In this document: positions 8,806-20,022 of the stretch, piece after piece
Layout of the letters: each line of letters begins with the position of its first letter
Numbering within the stretch: position 1 is the stretch's first letter
From: an uncultured SAR86 cluster bacterium
GTDB taxonomy: Bacteria; Pseudomonadota; Gammaproteobacteria; Magnimaribacterales; Magnimaribacteraceae
Length of the DNA: 64,000 nt
Direction of reading: 5' to 3'
Assembly (NCBI GenBank): GCA_902532015.1
Contig: CACAGI010000005.1
Coordinates: forward strand, 1-64,000
Position numbers and translations under genes: made by a program
Notes under the pieces: generated by a model
Databases searched by the model: none
The model's input: only the letters and a program-made list of their open reading frames with translations
Told to the model about the DNA's origin: nothing

Positions 8806-10692
8806 ATGGCTAGAGAATATAATGCTGAATCTATAGAAGTCCTCTCTGGACTTGATCCGGTTAAAAAACGACCGGGTATGTATACCGAAACCTCTAGGCC
8901 AAATCACTTAGCCTTAGAAGTTATTGATAATAGCATCGATGAAGCGCTTGCAGGATATGCCACAACTATTGATGTTCAATTAAATAAAGATGGTTCCCTT
9001 AGCGTTGAAGATGATGGAAGAGGTATGCCTGTTGGGGTGCATCCTGATGAAGGTATTCCAGCAGTAGAGCTAATATTTACTAGGCTCCACGCTGGAGCAA
9101 AATTTTCTGATGAAGATTATAAATTTTCTGGAGGTCTTCATGGTGTTGGCGTATCTGTAGTCAATGCTTTATCACTTAATTTATCTGCTGAAATCAAAAG
9201 AGGCGGTCACAAATACCTTCTAGAGTTTAAGAATAGTGAAAAAAAGAAAGAATTAGCTAAGCTAGATAAAGTAGGCAAAAAGAATACCGGTACCAAAGTA
9301 ACCTTTCTTCCTGATCCTCAATATTTTGATAATGCTAAGTTTTCAGTATCCCAACTTATGGCTGCACTGAAAGCAAAAGCAGTGTTGTCTCCAGGCCTAA
9401 AGATTTCCTTTAAAGATAAGGAGTCAGGAAAATCAGAGAGTTGGTGTTTTGTAGATGGTTTAGCAGCTTACTTAGTTGCCAGCAACAAAGGAGGAGACTT
9501 AATTCCTGCTGAACCTTTTGAAGGGGAACATTTTAATGAAGATGGAGGTCTCACATGGGCCTTACAATGGGTACAAGGAATATCTGATCCTATTTCTGAG
9601 AGTTACGTAAATTTAATTCCAACCACTCAAGGTGGTACTCATGTTAACGGATTAAGATCAGGCCTAAATGAAGCCTTAAAAGAATTTTGTGAGTTTAGAA
9701 ATCTAATTCCAAGAGGGGTGAAGATAACCGCGGATGATGTTTGGTTGAACTGCAGTTCAATACTTTCCGCTAAATTAAAAGATCCCCAATTCACTGGCCA
9801 AACAAAAGAAAGACTTTCTTCGAAAGAATTTTCTACAGTTGCTTCAGCAATCGTTAAAGATGCTTTTAGTCTTTGGTTAAACCAACACACTGAAGAAGGT
9901 GAAGCCATTGCACAAATATGTATAGATAATGCTCAAGCAAGACAGAAAAGTAATAAGAAAGTAGATAGAAAGAAGGTAAGTTCTGGACTTGCTCTGCCTG
10001 GGAAACTAACTGATTGTACTTCGGAGGATCCAGAAACTAGCGAATTATTTTTAGTAGAAGGCCAGTCAGCTGGAGGTTCAGCTATTAAGGCAAGAGATAG
10101 AAATTTTCAGGCGATCTTGCCTTTAAAAGGAAAGATCATGAATACTTGGGAAGTTGAGGTTAGTGATGTTTTGGCATCTCAAGAAGTAAATAATATTGCT
10201 GTTGCATTAGGAGTTGAGCCTGGGAGTAATAATTTAGAGGGGCTAAGATACGGAAAAGTTTGTATATTGGCTGATGCAGATTCCGATGGCCTTCATATAG
10301 CTACTTTATTATGTGCTTTATTTTTAAGACATTTTAGGCCTTTAGTAGAGGCTGGAAGGGTATATGTCTCTATGCCGCCTTTATACAGAGTTGATCAAGG
10401 TAAAGACGTTCATTACGCAATAGATGATAACGAGAAAGATAAGCTCGTGAACACACTACAGAAGAAAAATAAGAAAACAAAGATCGAGGTGCAAAGATTT
10501 AAAGGATTAGGAGAAATGAATGCTTCCCAATTAAGAGAAACAACTATGCTTCCTGGATTAAGAAGACTCGTTCAATTAACTGTAAAGACCGGTGATAAAT
10601 CAATGCAAGTTGTAGATATGTTGTTATCTAAGAAAAGGTCTCAAGACCGAAAAGAGTGGCTGGAAGATAAAGGAAATTTAGCAAATGTCTGA
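8806..10692 (+). CDS. parE: DNA topoisomerase IV subunit B
   Basis: GHKL ATPase: [43 protein letters not shown]; paired with parC. Confidence 0.96.
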   Translation: MAREYNAESIEVLSGLDPVKKRPGMYTETSRPNHLALEVIDNSIDEALAGYATTIDVQLNKDGSLSVEDDGRGMPVGVHPDEGIPAVELIFTRLHAGAKFSDEDYKFSGGLHGVGVSVVNALSLNLSAEIKRGGHKYLLEFKNSEKKKELAKLDKVGKKNTGTKVTFLPDPQYFDNAKFSVSQLMAALKAKAVLSPGLKISFKDKESGKSESWCFVDGLAAYLVASNKGGDLIPAEPFEGEHFNEDGGLTWALQWVQGISDPISESYVNLIPTTQGGTHVNGLRSGLNEALKEFCEFRNLIPRGVKITADDVWLNCSSILSAKLKDPQFTGQTKERLSSKEFSTVASAIVKDAFSLWLNQHTEEGEAIAQICIDNAQARQKSNKKVDRKKVSSGLALPGKLTDCTSEDPETSELFLVEGQSAGGSAIKARDRNFQAILPLKGKIMNTWEVEVSDVLASQEVNNIAVALGVEPGSNNLEGLRYGKVCILADADSDGLHIATLLCALFLRHFRPLVEAGRVYVSMPPLYRVDQGKDVHYAIDDNEKDKLVNTLQKKNKKTKIEVQRFKGLGEMNASQLRETTMLPGLRRLVQLTVKTGDKSMQVVDMLLSKKRSQDRKEWLEDKGNLANV

Positions 10693-12943
10693 AAAGCTTG
10701 AAAAACAATCAATAAGTCAATTCAGTGAAAAGGCATACCTAGATTATTCTATGTATGTCATCTTGGATAGAGCTTTGCCTCATATAGGAGATGGATTGAA
10801 GCCGGTGCAAAGAAGAATTATTTACGCTATGTCAGAGCTAGGTTTAAGTGCAGCGGCAAAATATAAAAAGAGTGCAAGGACCGTTGGAGATGTTATAGGT
10901 AAATTTCATCCTCATGGAGATAGTGCTGCTTATGAAGCTATGGTACTTTTATCTCAATCTTTTACTACTAGATATCCTTTAATAGACGGTCAAGGAAATT
11001 GGGGTTCTTTAGATGATCCTAAATCTTTTGCAGCAATGCGTTACACAGAATGCAGATTGTCTCCTTATGCTAAAAGTCTTTTAGAAGAATTAGGGCAAGG
11101 AACAGTAGATTGGACAAGTAATTTTGATGGAACTCTTTTAGAACCCTCTGTTTTACCAGCTCGCCTTCCGAATCTCTTATTAAACGGGGCTACAGGCATT
11201 GCAGTTGGTATGGCAACTGATATTCCTCCGCATAATCTCAATGAAGTAGTGAAAGCTTGTATTAAGATTCTAGAAGAACCAAAAGTAAGTTTAGAAGATC
11301 TTTATAAAATCATTCCTGGTCCTGATTATCCAACTGAAGCAGAAATTATTTCCCCTGAAGAAGAACTTAGAGAAATTTATAGCATCGGGAGAGGTAGCAT
11401 AAAGATGAGAGCAACTTATGAAGTAGAGGATGGAGAAATAGTTATTCTTGCACTCCCTCATCAAACTTCTAGTTCTAAGATTCTGGAACAAATCGCATCT
11501 CAGATGGAAGCAAAGAAACTTCCTATGATTATAGATTTAAGAGATGAGAGTGATGAAGAAAGCCCAACAAGATTAGTATTAGTGCCTAAATCCAATCGAG
11601 TAGATAAAGAAGCTGTTATGAATCATCTGTTTGCCACAACAGACTTACAGAAGAATTACAGGGTAAATATGAATTTAATTGGTTTAAATGGAAAACCTCA
11701 AACAAGAGACATAAAGCTTGTATTAAAAGAGTGGTTGTCATTTAGAACACAGACGGTTACGCGAAGGCTCCAATATAGACTTGACTGGGTTTTAGACAGA
11801 TTACATATTCTAGAAGGTTTATTGGTTGTCTTTATAAATATAGATGAAGTAATAAGCATAATTAGGAATGAAGACGAACCCAAAAAAGTCTTACAGAAGA
11901 AATTTAAATTGAGCGTTATACAAGTAGATGCAATTCTTGAGATACGGTTGCGCCAATTAGCAAAATTAGAAGAAATAAAAATTAAAGAAGAACAAGGAAG
12001 TCTAGATTCTGAAAGAAAAGATTTAGAAAAATTATTGGGCTCTAAGGCAAGACTAAAGACTTTAATAAAAAAAGAACTTAAAGATGATGCAGAAGTTTAT
12101 GGAGATGAAAGAAATAGCCCAATAGTTTATAGAGAAGAGGCAACGGCATTTGACGAGACTGAATTGATCTCTTCTGATCCTGTTACTGTAATATTGTCTG
12201 AAAGAGGTTGGGTGAGGGCTGCTAAAGGCCACGATATTGAACCTGAATCATTAAATTATAGAGAAGGAGACACTTTCTTCGCTTCTGCAAAGGGAAGAAA
12301 TAATCAAAATGCAGTATTCTTAGATTCCAAGGGAAAAGCTTACACACTTCCTTGTCATTCCTTGCCTTCAGCACGAAGTCAAGGCGAGCCTCTTAGTGGG
12401 AGACTAAATGCAGAGTCAGGAGAAACTTTTGCTGGTGTTATTTCGGGTCCGATAGAATCACAAGTAGTACTTGCCACTAGTTCGGGTTATGGCTTTGTGG
12501 CAAATCTAGGCGATTTGCAGACAAAGAACAAATCAGGAAAAGCTGCCTTAAAAGTTCAAGAGGGAGCACAAGTACTTATTCCTAGAGCTGTAGAGAACGA
12601 AAAGGATGTGCTAGCAGCCATCACTAATCAAGGAAGAATGTTAGTATTTCCACTAACTGAATTACCGCAATTGGCTAGAGGAAAAGGAAATAAAATTATA
12701 GGAATTCCTAAGGCTAGCTTTGAATCTGGAGAGGACTCCTTGCAGGAAGTTGCTGTCCTTGGAGAAGGAAGAGAATTAAGGTTATTGAGTGGAAAAAGAC
12801 ATTTTACGATCAAGTCTAAAGATTTGGAGAATTTTGTTGGCAATAGAGGTAGAAGGGGTAACTTCTTACCTAAAGGTTTTAGAAAGGTTGATGGCATAGA
12901 AGTCATTGGCAGTGATAAAAGCAATAATAAAGAAGAAAATTAA
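10685..12943 (+). CDS. parC: DNA topoisomerase IV subunit A
   Basis: [30 protein letters not shown] catalytic Tyr region, [21 protein letters not shown]. Confidence 0.96.
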   Translation: MSEKLEKQSISQFSEKAYLDYSMYVILDRALPHIGDGLKPVQRRIIYAMSELGLSAAAKYKKSARTVGDVIGKFHPHGDSAAYEAMVLLSQSFTTRYPLIDGQGNWGSLDDPKSFAAMRYTECRLSPYAKSLLEELGQGTVDWTSNFDGTLLEPSVLPARLPNLLLNGATGIAVGMATDIPPHNLNEVVKACIKILEEPKVSLEDLYKIIPGPDYPTEAEIISPEEELREIYSIGRGSIKMRATYEVEDGEIVILALPHQTSSSKILEQIASQMEAKKLPMIIDLRDESDEESPTRLVLVPKSNRVDKEAVMNHLFATTDLQKNYRVNMNLIGLNGKPQTRDIKLVLKEWLSFRTQTVTRRLQYRLDWVLDRLHILEGLLVVFINIDEVISIIRNEDEPKKVLQKKFKLSVIQVDAILEIRLRQLAKLEEIKIKEEQGSLDSERKDLEKLLGSKARLKTLIKKELKDDAEVYGDERNSPIVYREEATAFDETELISSDPVTVILSERGWVRAAKGHDIEPESLNYREGDTFFASAKGRNNQNAVFLDSKGKAYTLPCHSLPSARSQGEPLSGRLNAESGETFAGVISGPIESQVVLATSSGYGFVANLGDLQTKNKSGKAALKVQEGAQVLIPRAVENEKDVLAAITNQGRMLVFPLTELPQLARGKGNKIIGIPKASFESGEDSLQEVAVLGEGRELRLLSGKRHFTIKSKDLENFVGNRGRRGNFLPKGFRKVDGIEVIGSDKSNNKEEN

Positions 12944-12967
12944 ATTTCTATATAGATAAGGACAGAT

Positions 12968-13435
12968 ATGAAAGATAAATTTCCAATTATAGGACCTTCA
13001 GCTGTGGTAACTAAAGATATGTGTGATCTAAATAATCATATGAATGTTGTTTACTATCAGCATATTTTTGAAGACGGATGTTTAGGATTTTTCACAGAAA
13101 TGGGTTTTACTGCTGAATATTTTGAAGAAGGGTTTTCTAGTTTCACCCTGGAAACAGATATTCGTTATTTAAAAGAGCTATTAGAAGGTGAAAAAGCTTA
13201 TCCTTACTTTAGACTTGTGAACTTAAGTCCAAAACTGATTCATTATGCAGGAATAATCTTGGACGAGTCTGGAGAAGTCTCAGCATTCACTGAAAATGTT
13301 TTAGCTCATGTTGATATGAGTGTTAGAAAAACTTCAATTATGCCTGAAAAGATTTACTCACCCTTACAACGCATGATGGAAGAGCATAATCAAACAGGTG
13401 ATATAGGCTTTGATTTGAGGTTAAAAGTTAAATAG
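12968..13435 (+). CDS. acyl-CoA thioesterase (hotdog, 4HBT-like)
   Basis: MCDLNNHMNVVYYQHIFEDGCLGFF hotdog signature. Confidence 0.75.
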   Translation: MKDKFPIIGPSAVVTKDMCDLNNHMNVVYYQHIFEDGCLGFFTEMGFTAEYFEEGFSSFTLETDIRYLKELLEGEKAYPYFRLVNLSPKLIHYAGIILDESGEVSAFTENVLAHVDMSVRKTSIMPEKIYSPLQRMMEEHNQTGDIGFDLRLKVK

Positions 13436-14396
13436 AACTCAGTCTTTTCTGAACTTCTTCAGTTAACAAAGGTAAGACTTCTGGAGCTTTAAGGTTTTCT
13501 TCAAGCTGTTCAATCTTCGAAGCACCCAATATTATTGTAGAAACATTCTCGTTTAGCAGGCACCAAGCTATAGCAATTTTAGATAGGCTTTCTCCTAATT
13601 CGTTTGCAATATTCATTAATTGAGCAACTTTCTTCATCCTTACTTGACCTCTCTCTGAATCTATCATGTGTTTTTTTAACCATTCATAACCTTCCAAAGA
13701 AGCTCTAGACCCCTTTGGTATACCATCAAGATATTTTCCTGTTAGTGCACCTGAAGCTAAAGGAGACCAAATAGTAGTCCCCATACCAAATTGATCAAAG
13801 ATTGTTTTGTATTCAATTTCAAATCTTTTTCTATCTAAGAGATTGTATTGGGGCTGCTCCATTGTTGGAGGAGTTAAGTGATGTTTTTCAGCAAAATCAT
13901 AAGCTTCAGTAATTTCTTCAGCCGTCCACTCAGAGGTTCCCCAATAAAGTACTTTCCCTTGGGATATTAGATTGTGCATTGCCCAAACAGTTTCTCCAAT
14001 CGGAGTATCTGGGTCGGCTCTATGACAGAAATAAAGATCTAAGTAGTCAACTTGGAGTCTTTCTAGTGCTTTATCACATGCTTCACTTACATGCTTTCTA
14101 CTTAACCCAATTTGGGTCGGCAGAGGTTTTTCTTTGGTTCCGAAGAAAACTTTAGAAGATACGCAATATGAATCTCTTGGCTTATCTAATGCTTTCAATG
14201 CCTTACCCATTACTACTTCAGATTGACCTCTTTCATAGCCTTCAGCGTTATCGAAGAAGTTAATTCCTGCATCTAAACAAGTACCAAACATTTTTTCAGC
14301 TAACTTAGTATCAACTTGTTTGTTGAAAGTTACCCAAGACCCAAAAGAAAGTTCAGAGACTTTTAGTCCTGATTTTCCTAAATTCCTATACTTCAT
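13428..14396 (-). CDS. aldo/keto reductase
   Basis: MKYRNLGKSGLKVSELSFGSWVTF, INFFDNAEGYERGQSEVVMGKAL, DYLDLYFCHRADPDTPI. Confidence 0.92.
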   Translation of the reverse strand: MKYRNLGKSGLKVSELSFGSWVTFNKQVDTKLAEKMFGTCLDAGINFFDNAEGYERGQSEVVMGKALKALDKPRDSYCVSSKVFFGTKEKPLPTQIGLSRKHVSEACDKALERLQVDYLDLYFCHRADPDTPIGETVWAMHNLISQGKVLYWGTSEWTAEEITEAYDFAEKHHLTPPTMEQPQYNLLDRKRFEIEYKTIFDQFGMGTTIWSPLASGALTGKYLDGIPKGSRASLEGYEWLKKHMIDSERGQVRMKKVAQLMNIANELGESLSKIAIAWCLLNENVSTIILGASKIEQLEENLKAPEVLPLLTEEVQKRLSSI

Positions 14397-14405
14397 AATG
14401 TTTCC

Positions 14406-15611
14406 TTATATTTGATTTAAAGCTTTGGTTAAGTTTTCTAAACCTTCACTAATATCATCTTCGGATATATTCAGTGCAGGTGCAAATCTTAAAGCTTTAT
14501 TTCCTGCAGTAACTAGAATTAATCCATTTTCGTAACATCTATCTAGTAATTCAAAAGCATCTAATTCTTTAATATCACAACATATCCATAAACCAGAAGA
14601 TCTTATACCTGAAAAGACTTTTGTATTAGTAGCCATATCTGATAATGCACTCATCATAAGTTTTTCCTTCTGCTTCACTTCATTCAAGAAGGTCGGATCG
14701 GAAACTATTTGTATGACTTTATCAGAAACCGCACAAGCGATTGGATTTCCTCCAAAAGTAGATCCATGTGTTCCTGTTGATAAAGATGGAGCTATATTAT
14801 TTTTTGTTAATGTGGCACCGATGGGCATCCCGCCGCCTAAACCTTTTGCTGAAGTTAAAATATCTGGCTCAATGTCATATTTCATATAACCAAACAAATA
14901 TCCCATTCTGCCTACACCACTTTGGACTTCATCCATGATTAGAAGAGTTCCATTTTCATCGCACAACTCTCTGAGAGATTTTAAGAAAGCTTGATCAACT
15001 TCATAAACTCCTGCCTCGCCTTGTACAGGTTCAATGATTATTGCAGCTGTTTTATTTGAAATTAAACTTTCGACAGAACTAATATCATTATATTTAGCAT
15101 GTTTGACACCCCTGACTAGAGGTCCAAAACCTATTTTATGGTTCTCTGAACCTCCTAGAGAAATATTCAAAAGAGATCTGCCATGGAAGGAGTTTTCAAA
15201 AGAAATTAATTCATCTCTATTCTCTCCTCTATCATGATGAAATTTTCTTGCTATCTTTATCGCCGCTTCATTTGCTTCAGAGCCTGAGTTGCTAAAATAG
15301 ACTTTTTCAGCAAAAGTTAGATCCGTAAGTTTTTTTGCAAGATTGATAGCAGGTTCATTTGCTAAGTAATTACTCGTATGCCAAAGTTTATTGGCTTGTT
15401 CATTAAGTTCTTTAATTAAGATCGGATGAGAGTGTCCTAGGCTATTAACTGCAATACCTCCTCCAAGATCAATATATTCTTTATTATTCTTATCCCAAAC
15501 TCGTGATCCTAGAGCTCTGTCTGGTATAAAGTCTGCAGGTGCATAGTTTGGCATCATTACCTCTTCATAAGTCCCTTTTAGCTTAATATTGTTGTTATTA
15601 TTCTTTTTCAT
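14406..15611 (-). CDS. argD: class III PLP aminotransferase, acetylornithine aminotransferase-like
   Basis: YIDLGGGIAVNSLGHSHP, FSNSGSEANEAAIKIARK, LLIMDEVQSGVGRMG, GSTFGGNPIACAV. Confidence 0.88.
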   Translation of the reverse strand: MKKNNNNNIKLKGTYEEVMMPNYAPADFIPDRALGSRVWDKNNKEYIDLGGGIAVNSLGHSHPILIKELNEQANKLWHTSNYLANEPAINLAKKLTDLTFAEKVYFSNSGSEANEAAIKIARKFHHDRGENRDELISFENSFHGRSLLNISLGGSENHKIGFGPLVRGVKHAKYNDISSVESLISNKTAAIIIEPVQGEAGVYEVDQAFLKSLRELCDENGTLLIMDEVQSGVGRMGYLFGYMKYDIEPDILTSAKGLGGGMPIGATLTKNNIAPSLSTGTHGSTFGGNPIACAVSDKVIQIVSDPTFLNEVKQKEKLMMSALSDMATNTKVFSGIRSSGLWICCDIKELDAFELLDRCYENGLILVTAGNKALRFAPALNISEDDISEGLENLTKALNQI

Positions 15612-15657
15612 ATAGCTTTGAATGTCCTAGGCGATGTATTATAGATGCCCTAAACAT

Positions 15658-16140
15658 ATGATCAAAATTCAAAGTAACAAAGAAAAGAACTTTCATCGCA
15701 TCCTGTTAAGACCTAACCAATCAATAAGTTGGAAATCCGGTCTTGTCTTTATAGTGGTTATCGCCTTTACCTGCTTGAGCATAGGATTAGGTTTTGCTTA
15801 TGTAGGTGCTACATTAATACTTCCATTTGCGGGTTTAGAGGTAATATTCGTAGGAATTTGTACCTATTTAGTGCTTAACAAAACTTCGCAACAAGAAGTC
15901 ATAACTTTATCTAAAGATAAACTGATAATAGAGAAGGGAGCATATAGATTAAAAAAAGTGTGGGAATACTTCCGGCTATGGTCTTACATTACAGTAGAAA
16001 GACCACAACATCCTTGGTATCCAGCTCATATAGTGGTAACTTCAAAAGGTGAGAGGGTACCTTTAGGTGATTTTTTAAATGAACAAGAAAAGGAAAAATT
16101 AGTTTCCAGTTTAGAAAGCATTATTTTAGATTTGCGTTGA
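15658..16140 (+). CDS. DUF2244 family membrane protein (ORF track start 15634; likely start 15658)
   Basis: FHRILLRPNQSISWKSGLVFIVVIAFTCLSIGLGF; two TM segments. Confidence 0.75.
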   Translation: MIKIQSNKEKNFHRILLRPNQSISWKSGLVFIVVIAFTCLSIGLGFAYVGATLILPFAGLEVIFVGICTYLVLNKTSQQEVITLSKDKLIIEKGAYRLKKVWEYFRLWSYITVERPQHPWYPAHIVVTSKGERVPLGDFLNEQEKEKLVSSLESIILDLR

Positions 16141-17304
16141 TTATTTCCTCTGGTCAAATCTTTTTCCAACCATGGCTGAAGCAATATTAATTTTTTGAAT
16201 ATCTATTGTTCCTCCTGCAATCCCCCATCCCCAAACGTCTCTATAATGTCTTTCCATAGGATACTCTTTATTGAAACCATAACCGCCCATGAGTTGCATT
16301 GCAGAAGCAACAACTTCTCTAGCAGTTTCGTTTGAGAAACATTTACCTACACTTGATTCAAAGATACTCGGAAATCCTTCTTGCGCGTTGTGCGCGGCTC
16401 TATGTATAAGAAGTCTTGAGCCTTCAACTTTCATGGCCATTTCTGCCAATTTCATCTGCACTGCTTGAAATTCAACTATAGGTTTACCAAATTGCTCCCT
16501 TTCTTGTACATACTTTAAGGCCTTCTCTAAGGCTCCAGAAGCTTGGCCTAGACACATAGTTGCGTTACCGCATCTCTCAAGATCAAAGGCTTCCATTAAT
16601 TTTTTGAAACCTCCATCTGCTTCTACTATTACATTACCGATTGGAACTTCCACGTTATCAAAGAAAATATCAGCCGAAGGTATCCCACTCCAACCCATTA
16701 ATTTCTCTTGTTGCCCAAAACTCATACCTGGAGTGCCTTTTTCAACGTAGACAGCGCCGATACCTTTTGCTCCGGGATCGTCAGACATTTTGCAATAAAC
16801 TACATATCCCTCTGAGTGCCCTCCACCGGAACACCATCTTTTGGTTCCATTCAATATAATTTTGTCATTTTTAATCTCAGCTTTTGTTGTAAGGTCTGTT
16901 AGGGCTGATCCGGCATTAGGCTCAGACATGGAAACAGCCACCACAATATTTCCCTTACAAACTTCAGGTATGATTTTTTCTTTAAGTGCTTCTGAAGCAA
17001 AATGTTCAATTGCTTTTACAGGACCAACACAACTTTCAAATATAGGAAACGCTACAGCAGAAGAAATTTTTGCAAATTCTTCCATAACTAAAAGAGCATC
17101 TAGATTTGATAGACCTAATCCTCCGTATTTATCTGATACATTTATTCCTAAAAACCCCATTTCAGAATATTTTTTTAACCATTCTTTTGATAAAGGCTCT
17201 CCAGTTTCCTCAATTGATAAAGCTACTTCTATCATCTCATTTTGAGCAAAATTTCTAGCTATTTCCTGTAATTCCCTTTGTTGCTCTGAAAGTTTAAAGT
17301 CCAT
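16141..17304 (-). CDS. acyl-CoA dehydrogenase
   Basis: VAVSMSEPNAGSALTDLTTKA, RWCSGGGHSEGYVVY, MQLMGGYGFNKEYPMERHYRD. Confidence 0.95.
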   Translation of the reverse strand: MDFKLSEQQRELQEIARNFAQNEMIEVALSIEETGEPLSKEWLKKYSEMGFLGINVSDKYGGLGLSNLDALLVMEEFAKISSAVAFPIFESCVGPVKAIEHFASEALKEKIIPEVCKGNIVVAVSMSEPNAGSALTDLTTKAEIKNDKIILNGTKRWCSGGGHSEGYVVYCKMSDDPGAKGIGAVYVEKGTPGMSFGQQEKLMGWSGIPSADIFFDNVEVPIGNVIVEADGGFKKLMEAFDLERCGNATMCLGQASGALEKALKYVQEREQFGKPIVEFQAVQMKLAEMAMKVEGSRLLIHRAAHNAQEGFPSIFESSVGKCFSNETAREVVASAMQLMGGYGFNKEYPMERHYRDVWGWGIAGGTIDIQKINIASAMVGKRFDQRK

Positions 17305-17312
17305 GTTGTCTC

Positions 17313-18497
17313 CTAAATTATTCTATTTACTTTTAAATCTTCTATTTCTTCTTCACTATACCCAAGACCAGAAAGTATTTGTTTATTATGTTCTCCGAGC
17401 TGAGGTGATCTAGTTCGAATATCACCTGGTTTGTCAGACAATTCTACAGCTGGCGCTGCCACTGGGTACTCCTTATCTAAAGTAGGGTAACTCATTTTTA
17501 CAAATGCTTCTTTTTCAATGACATGTGGTTCTTTTAAAGTTTCTTCAGCTTTCAGAACTTCGCCTACTGGGATTCTTGATTTTTCTAATTCTTTAATGGC
17601 TTCTTGATTCGTCCTCTCGCTACACCAAAGAGCCATTCTTTCGCTTATTAAAATTCCATTCTCACCCCTTATTAAGTCGTCTTTAAATCTAGGATCGTCA
17701 ATCCAAGTCTCTTCTCCAACAAGATGTGCCCATCTTTCAAAGAGAGGCTGACCGACCGTTTGGACTAAAATCCATCCATCCTTGGTTTTAAAGGAATCTG
17801 AAGGTCCAGAAGTTTGAGATCTGTTTAATGTAGCCACTCGGTTTACACTAAGCAGATCCTGTTCTATTAATAAACTATTGGTTGTTGTTAATGCTGTTTG
17901 CAAGAGTGAAGTTTGTACTCTTTGTCCTTTTCCCGTTTTATCTCTATCAATATAGGCAAGAAGCGTTCCAAAGGCTGCTAAAGATGCGCTACAAAAATCT
18001 ACGTAAGGAGCATAAGCTTTAGTTGGTTCATCAGGGTTACCTGTCATATCCATCGCTCCAGACATAGCTTGGGCAACACCATCGAAACCAACTCTTTCAG
18101 CGTAGGGACCTGTTGTGCCAAAAGCTGTATTAGAAGTAAGAATTATTTTAGGGTTTATTTTATACAAACTTTCGTAATCCAATCCCATGGATTTGAGTGT
18201 AGATTCAGGAAGATTAGCTATTACTATGTCAGAATTCTCTACAAGCCTTTTAATGACCTCCTGACCTTTTTCTTTTGTGGGATTAAGGGTCATACCTAAT
18301 TTATTTCTATTAAGCTGAAGAAACATTGCTCCTTGTCCGTCTTCAGTTACTGGAGTCACGTATCTATCTTCACTTCCGTCAACTCTTTCTATTCTGATGA
18401 CCTCGGCCCCATAATCAGCTAGCAAAGCACCGCAGAAAGGACCAGCTATATACCTTCCAAAATCCAAAACTTTTACTCCTTCTAAAATACTACTCAT
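17313..18497 (-). CDS. CaiB/BaiF family CoA transferase
   Basis: LEGVKVLDFGRYIAGPFCGALLADYGAEVIRIERVDGSEDR, LNRNKLGMTLNP. Confidence 0.95.
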   Translation of the reverse strand: MSSILEGVKVLDFGRYIAGPFCGALLADYGAEVIRIERVDGSEDRYVTPVTEDGQGAMFLQLNRNKLGMTLNPTKEKGQEVIKRLVENSDIVIANLPESTLKSMGLDYESLYKINPKIILTSNTAFGTTGPYAERVGFDGVAQAMSGAMDMTGNPDEPTKAYAPYVDFCSASLAAFGTLLAYIDRDKTGKGQRVQTSLLQTALTTTNSLLIEQDLLSVNRVATLNRSQTSGPSDSFKTKDGWILVQTVGQPLFERWAHLVGEETWIDDPRFKDDLIRGENGILISERMALWCSERTNQEAIKELEKSRIPVGEVLKAEETLKEPHVIEKEAFVKMSYPTLDKEYPVAAPAVELSDKPGDIRTRSPQLGEHNKQILSGLGYSEEEIEDLKVNRII

Positions 18498-18501
18498 TGT
18501 T

Positions 18502-19578
18502 TTATTTCCTTTGATGTTGTTTTAAAAAATCCCAGATTAGTTCATTGCCCCAGTTAAGATCCTTATATTCTCTTTTGCACTCATAATAAGATTGAACATT
18601 GTTATTTTGTAATGAGTCTCTACAAAATCCAACACTTTCATTCTGCCCTGGCCAAAAATGACCTCCTCCAGGTATTTCACAGATCTGGACTTCATGGTTA
18701 GAAGAATCACATTTACTTCTTTTTGAACAGATTAATCCTTTCTCCTGAGAAAACTTTAGCTCAGAGTTAATTAAGTTATCATTACAATTCATTGCATTAG
18801 CCCAATTATTAAATAATTCGGACGTTGGTTCGTAAAAGAAACCATCCGAAGAAGAAGAGCCGTCATAAGGCGTTGTTTTATCTAAAGAGCCATAAATAAT
18901 TAATAAAGGAAGGTCACTTTTGTTTTCACAAGAATTAGAAATTGCTACGGAGCTTGCAACCGCAACTGACGCACTCAGTAGTTCCGGGTGTAGGCAAGAA
19001 AATCTATAAGTCATGGCACCACCGTTACTCATTCCAATCATGTACCGTCTTTTTTTATCAATTCGATAATTAGAAGAAACCTCTTCTATCACAGATTTTA
19101 AGAAACCCAAATCGTCATAACATGAAGTCCAGGCACAGAAGCTAAAATCTGAACACTCTGGTGGCTTGGGATAGGTAGGTCTATTTAACTTACATTTTTT
19201 TGGTTTATTTGGTTCTTGTTCCTTATTACTCACCAAGTCATTCCAAGAACTTACAAATGTCGATCTGTTCTGAAAAACTGAATTGAAATGAGAGCCTTGA
19301 GGATAAACTATTACTATATCTTCCTTTTCAGCAAGTAAATTCATTCCCTTGGTAGTTTCTTTTTGGAATCCGCTCGCAGTTCCTGTATAGCCATGCAGAC
19401 CAAATATTACTGGGAATAATTTTTTCTTATTTTCTTCGTAATTATCAGGAAGATAAATTAAGTATTCTCTCTCTATACCTTCCCAATCCTTTTTTATAGA
19501 TAGATATTCTTCCGTCCATAAATTTGAACTCAATAAATATAAATAGACAGTTAGACTAAGAAGAATTTTAATATTCAT
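18502..19578 (-). CDS. secreted PHB-depolymerase/feruloyl-esterase (LpqC-like) hydrolase
   Basis: VIFGLHGYTGTASGFQKETTKGMNLLAEKEDIVIVYPQG, MIGMSNGGAMTYRFSC, IPGGGHFWPG; Cys-rich insertion. Confidence 0.85.
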   Translation of the reverse strand: MNIKILLSLTVYLYLLSSNLWTEEYLSIKKDWEGIEREYLIYLPDNYEENKKKLFPVIFGLHGYTGTASGFQKETTKGMNLLAEKEDIVIVYPQGSHFNSVFQNRSTFVSSWNDLVSNKEQEPNKPKKCKLNRPTYPKPPECSDFSFCAWTSCYDDLGFLKSVIEEVSSNYRIDKKRRYMIGMSNGGAMTYRFSCLHPELLSASVAVASSVAISNSCENKSDLPLLIIYGSLDKTTPYDGSSSSDGFFYEPTSELFNNWANAMNCNDNLINSELKFSQEKGLICSKRSKCDSSNHEVQICEIPGGGHFWPGQNESVGFCRDSLQNNNVQSYYECKREYKDLNWGNELIWDFLKQHQRK

Positions 19579-19614
19579 AATTTAATTAAACGATTCTAGG
19601 ATTATAATTTAAAG

Positions 19615-20022
19615 ATGATAGATCAAAAAATACCAGAAGGCTTTAAAGAGCTAAAAATTCCTCAAAAGCACATTGAAAATATGGGTCCAGGATTTTATAA
19701 AAAAGAGGACGATCAATTATTTATGATCTTCTTTGCTAAAGAAGAACATAGTAATTTTTATGAATCAGCCCATGGAGGTGCACTTATGGCCTTAGCTGAT
19801 TTTTGTACAACTTCTGCGATGATGAAGGATAGAAATAGTTTAGTGACAACAGTGAGCTTTCACACTGAGTTTATAGCACCTGCGCCCATTGATAGCATGC
19901 TACTTATACGCGCTAAACCTACTAAAGTAGGAAAATCTATAGGTTTTGTGGAAGGTGACATAACTGTTGATGATAAGACTATAATTACTTTTGGAGGAGT
20001 TGGAAAAATACTAAAAACATAA
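19615..20022 (+). CDS. PaaI-type thioesterase (hotdog)
   Basis: ESAHGGALMALADFCTTSAM. Confidence 0.85.
   Translation: MIDQKIPEGFKELKIPQKHIENMGPGFYKKEDDQLFMIFFAKEEHSNFYESAHGGALMALADFCTTSAMMKDRNSLVTTVSFHTEFIAPAPIDSMLLIRAKPTKVGKSIGFVEGDITVDDKTIITFGGVGKILKT

Noticed and set aside
16841-17245. 134-aa plus-strand ORF inside the acyl-CoA dehydrogenase gene
   Set aside because: Antisense shadow; low-complexity composition and no motif.
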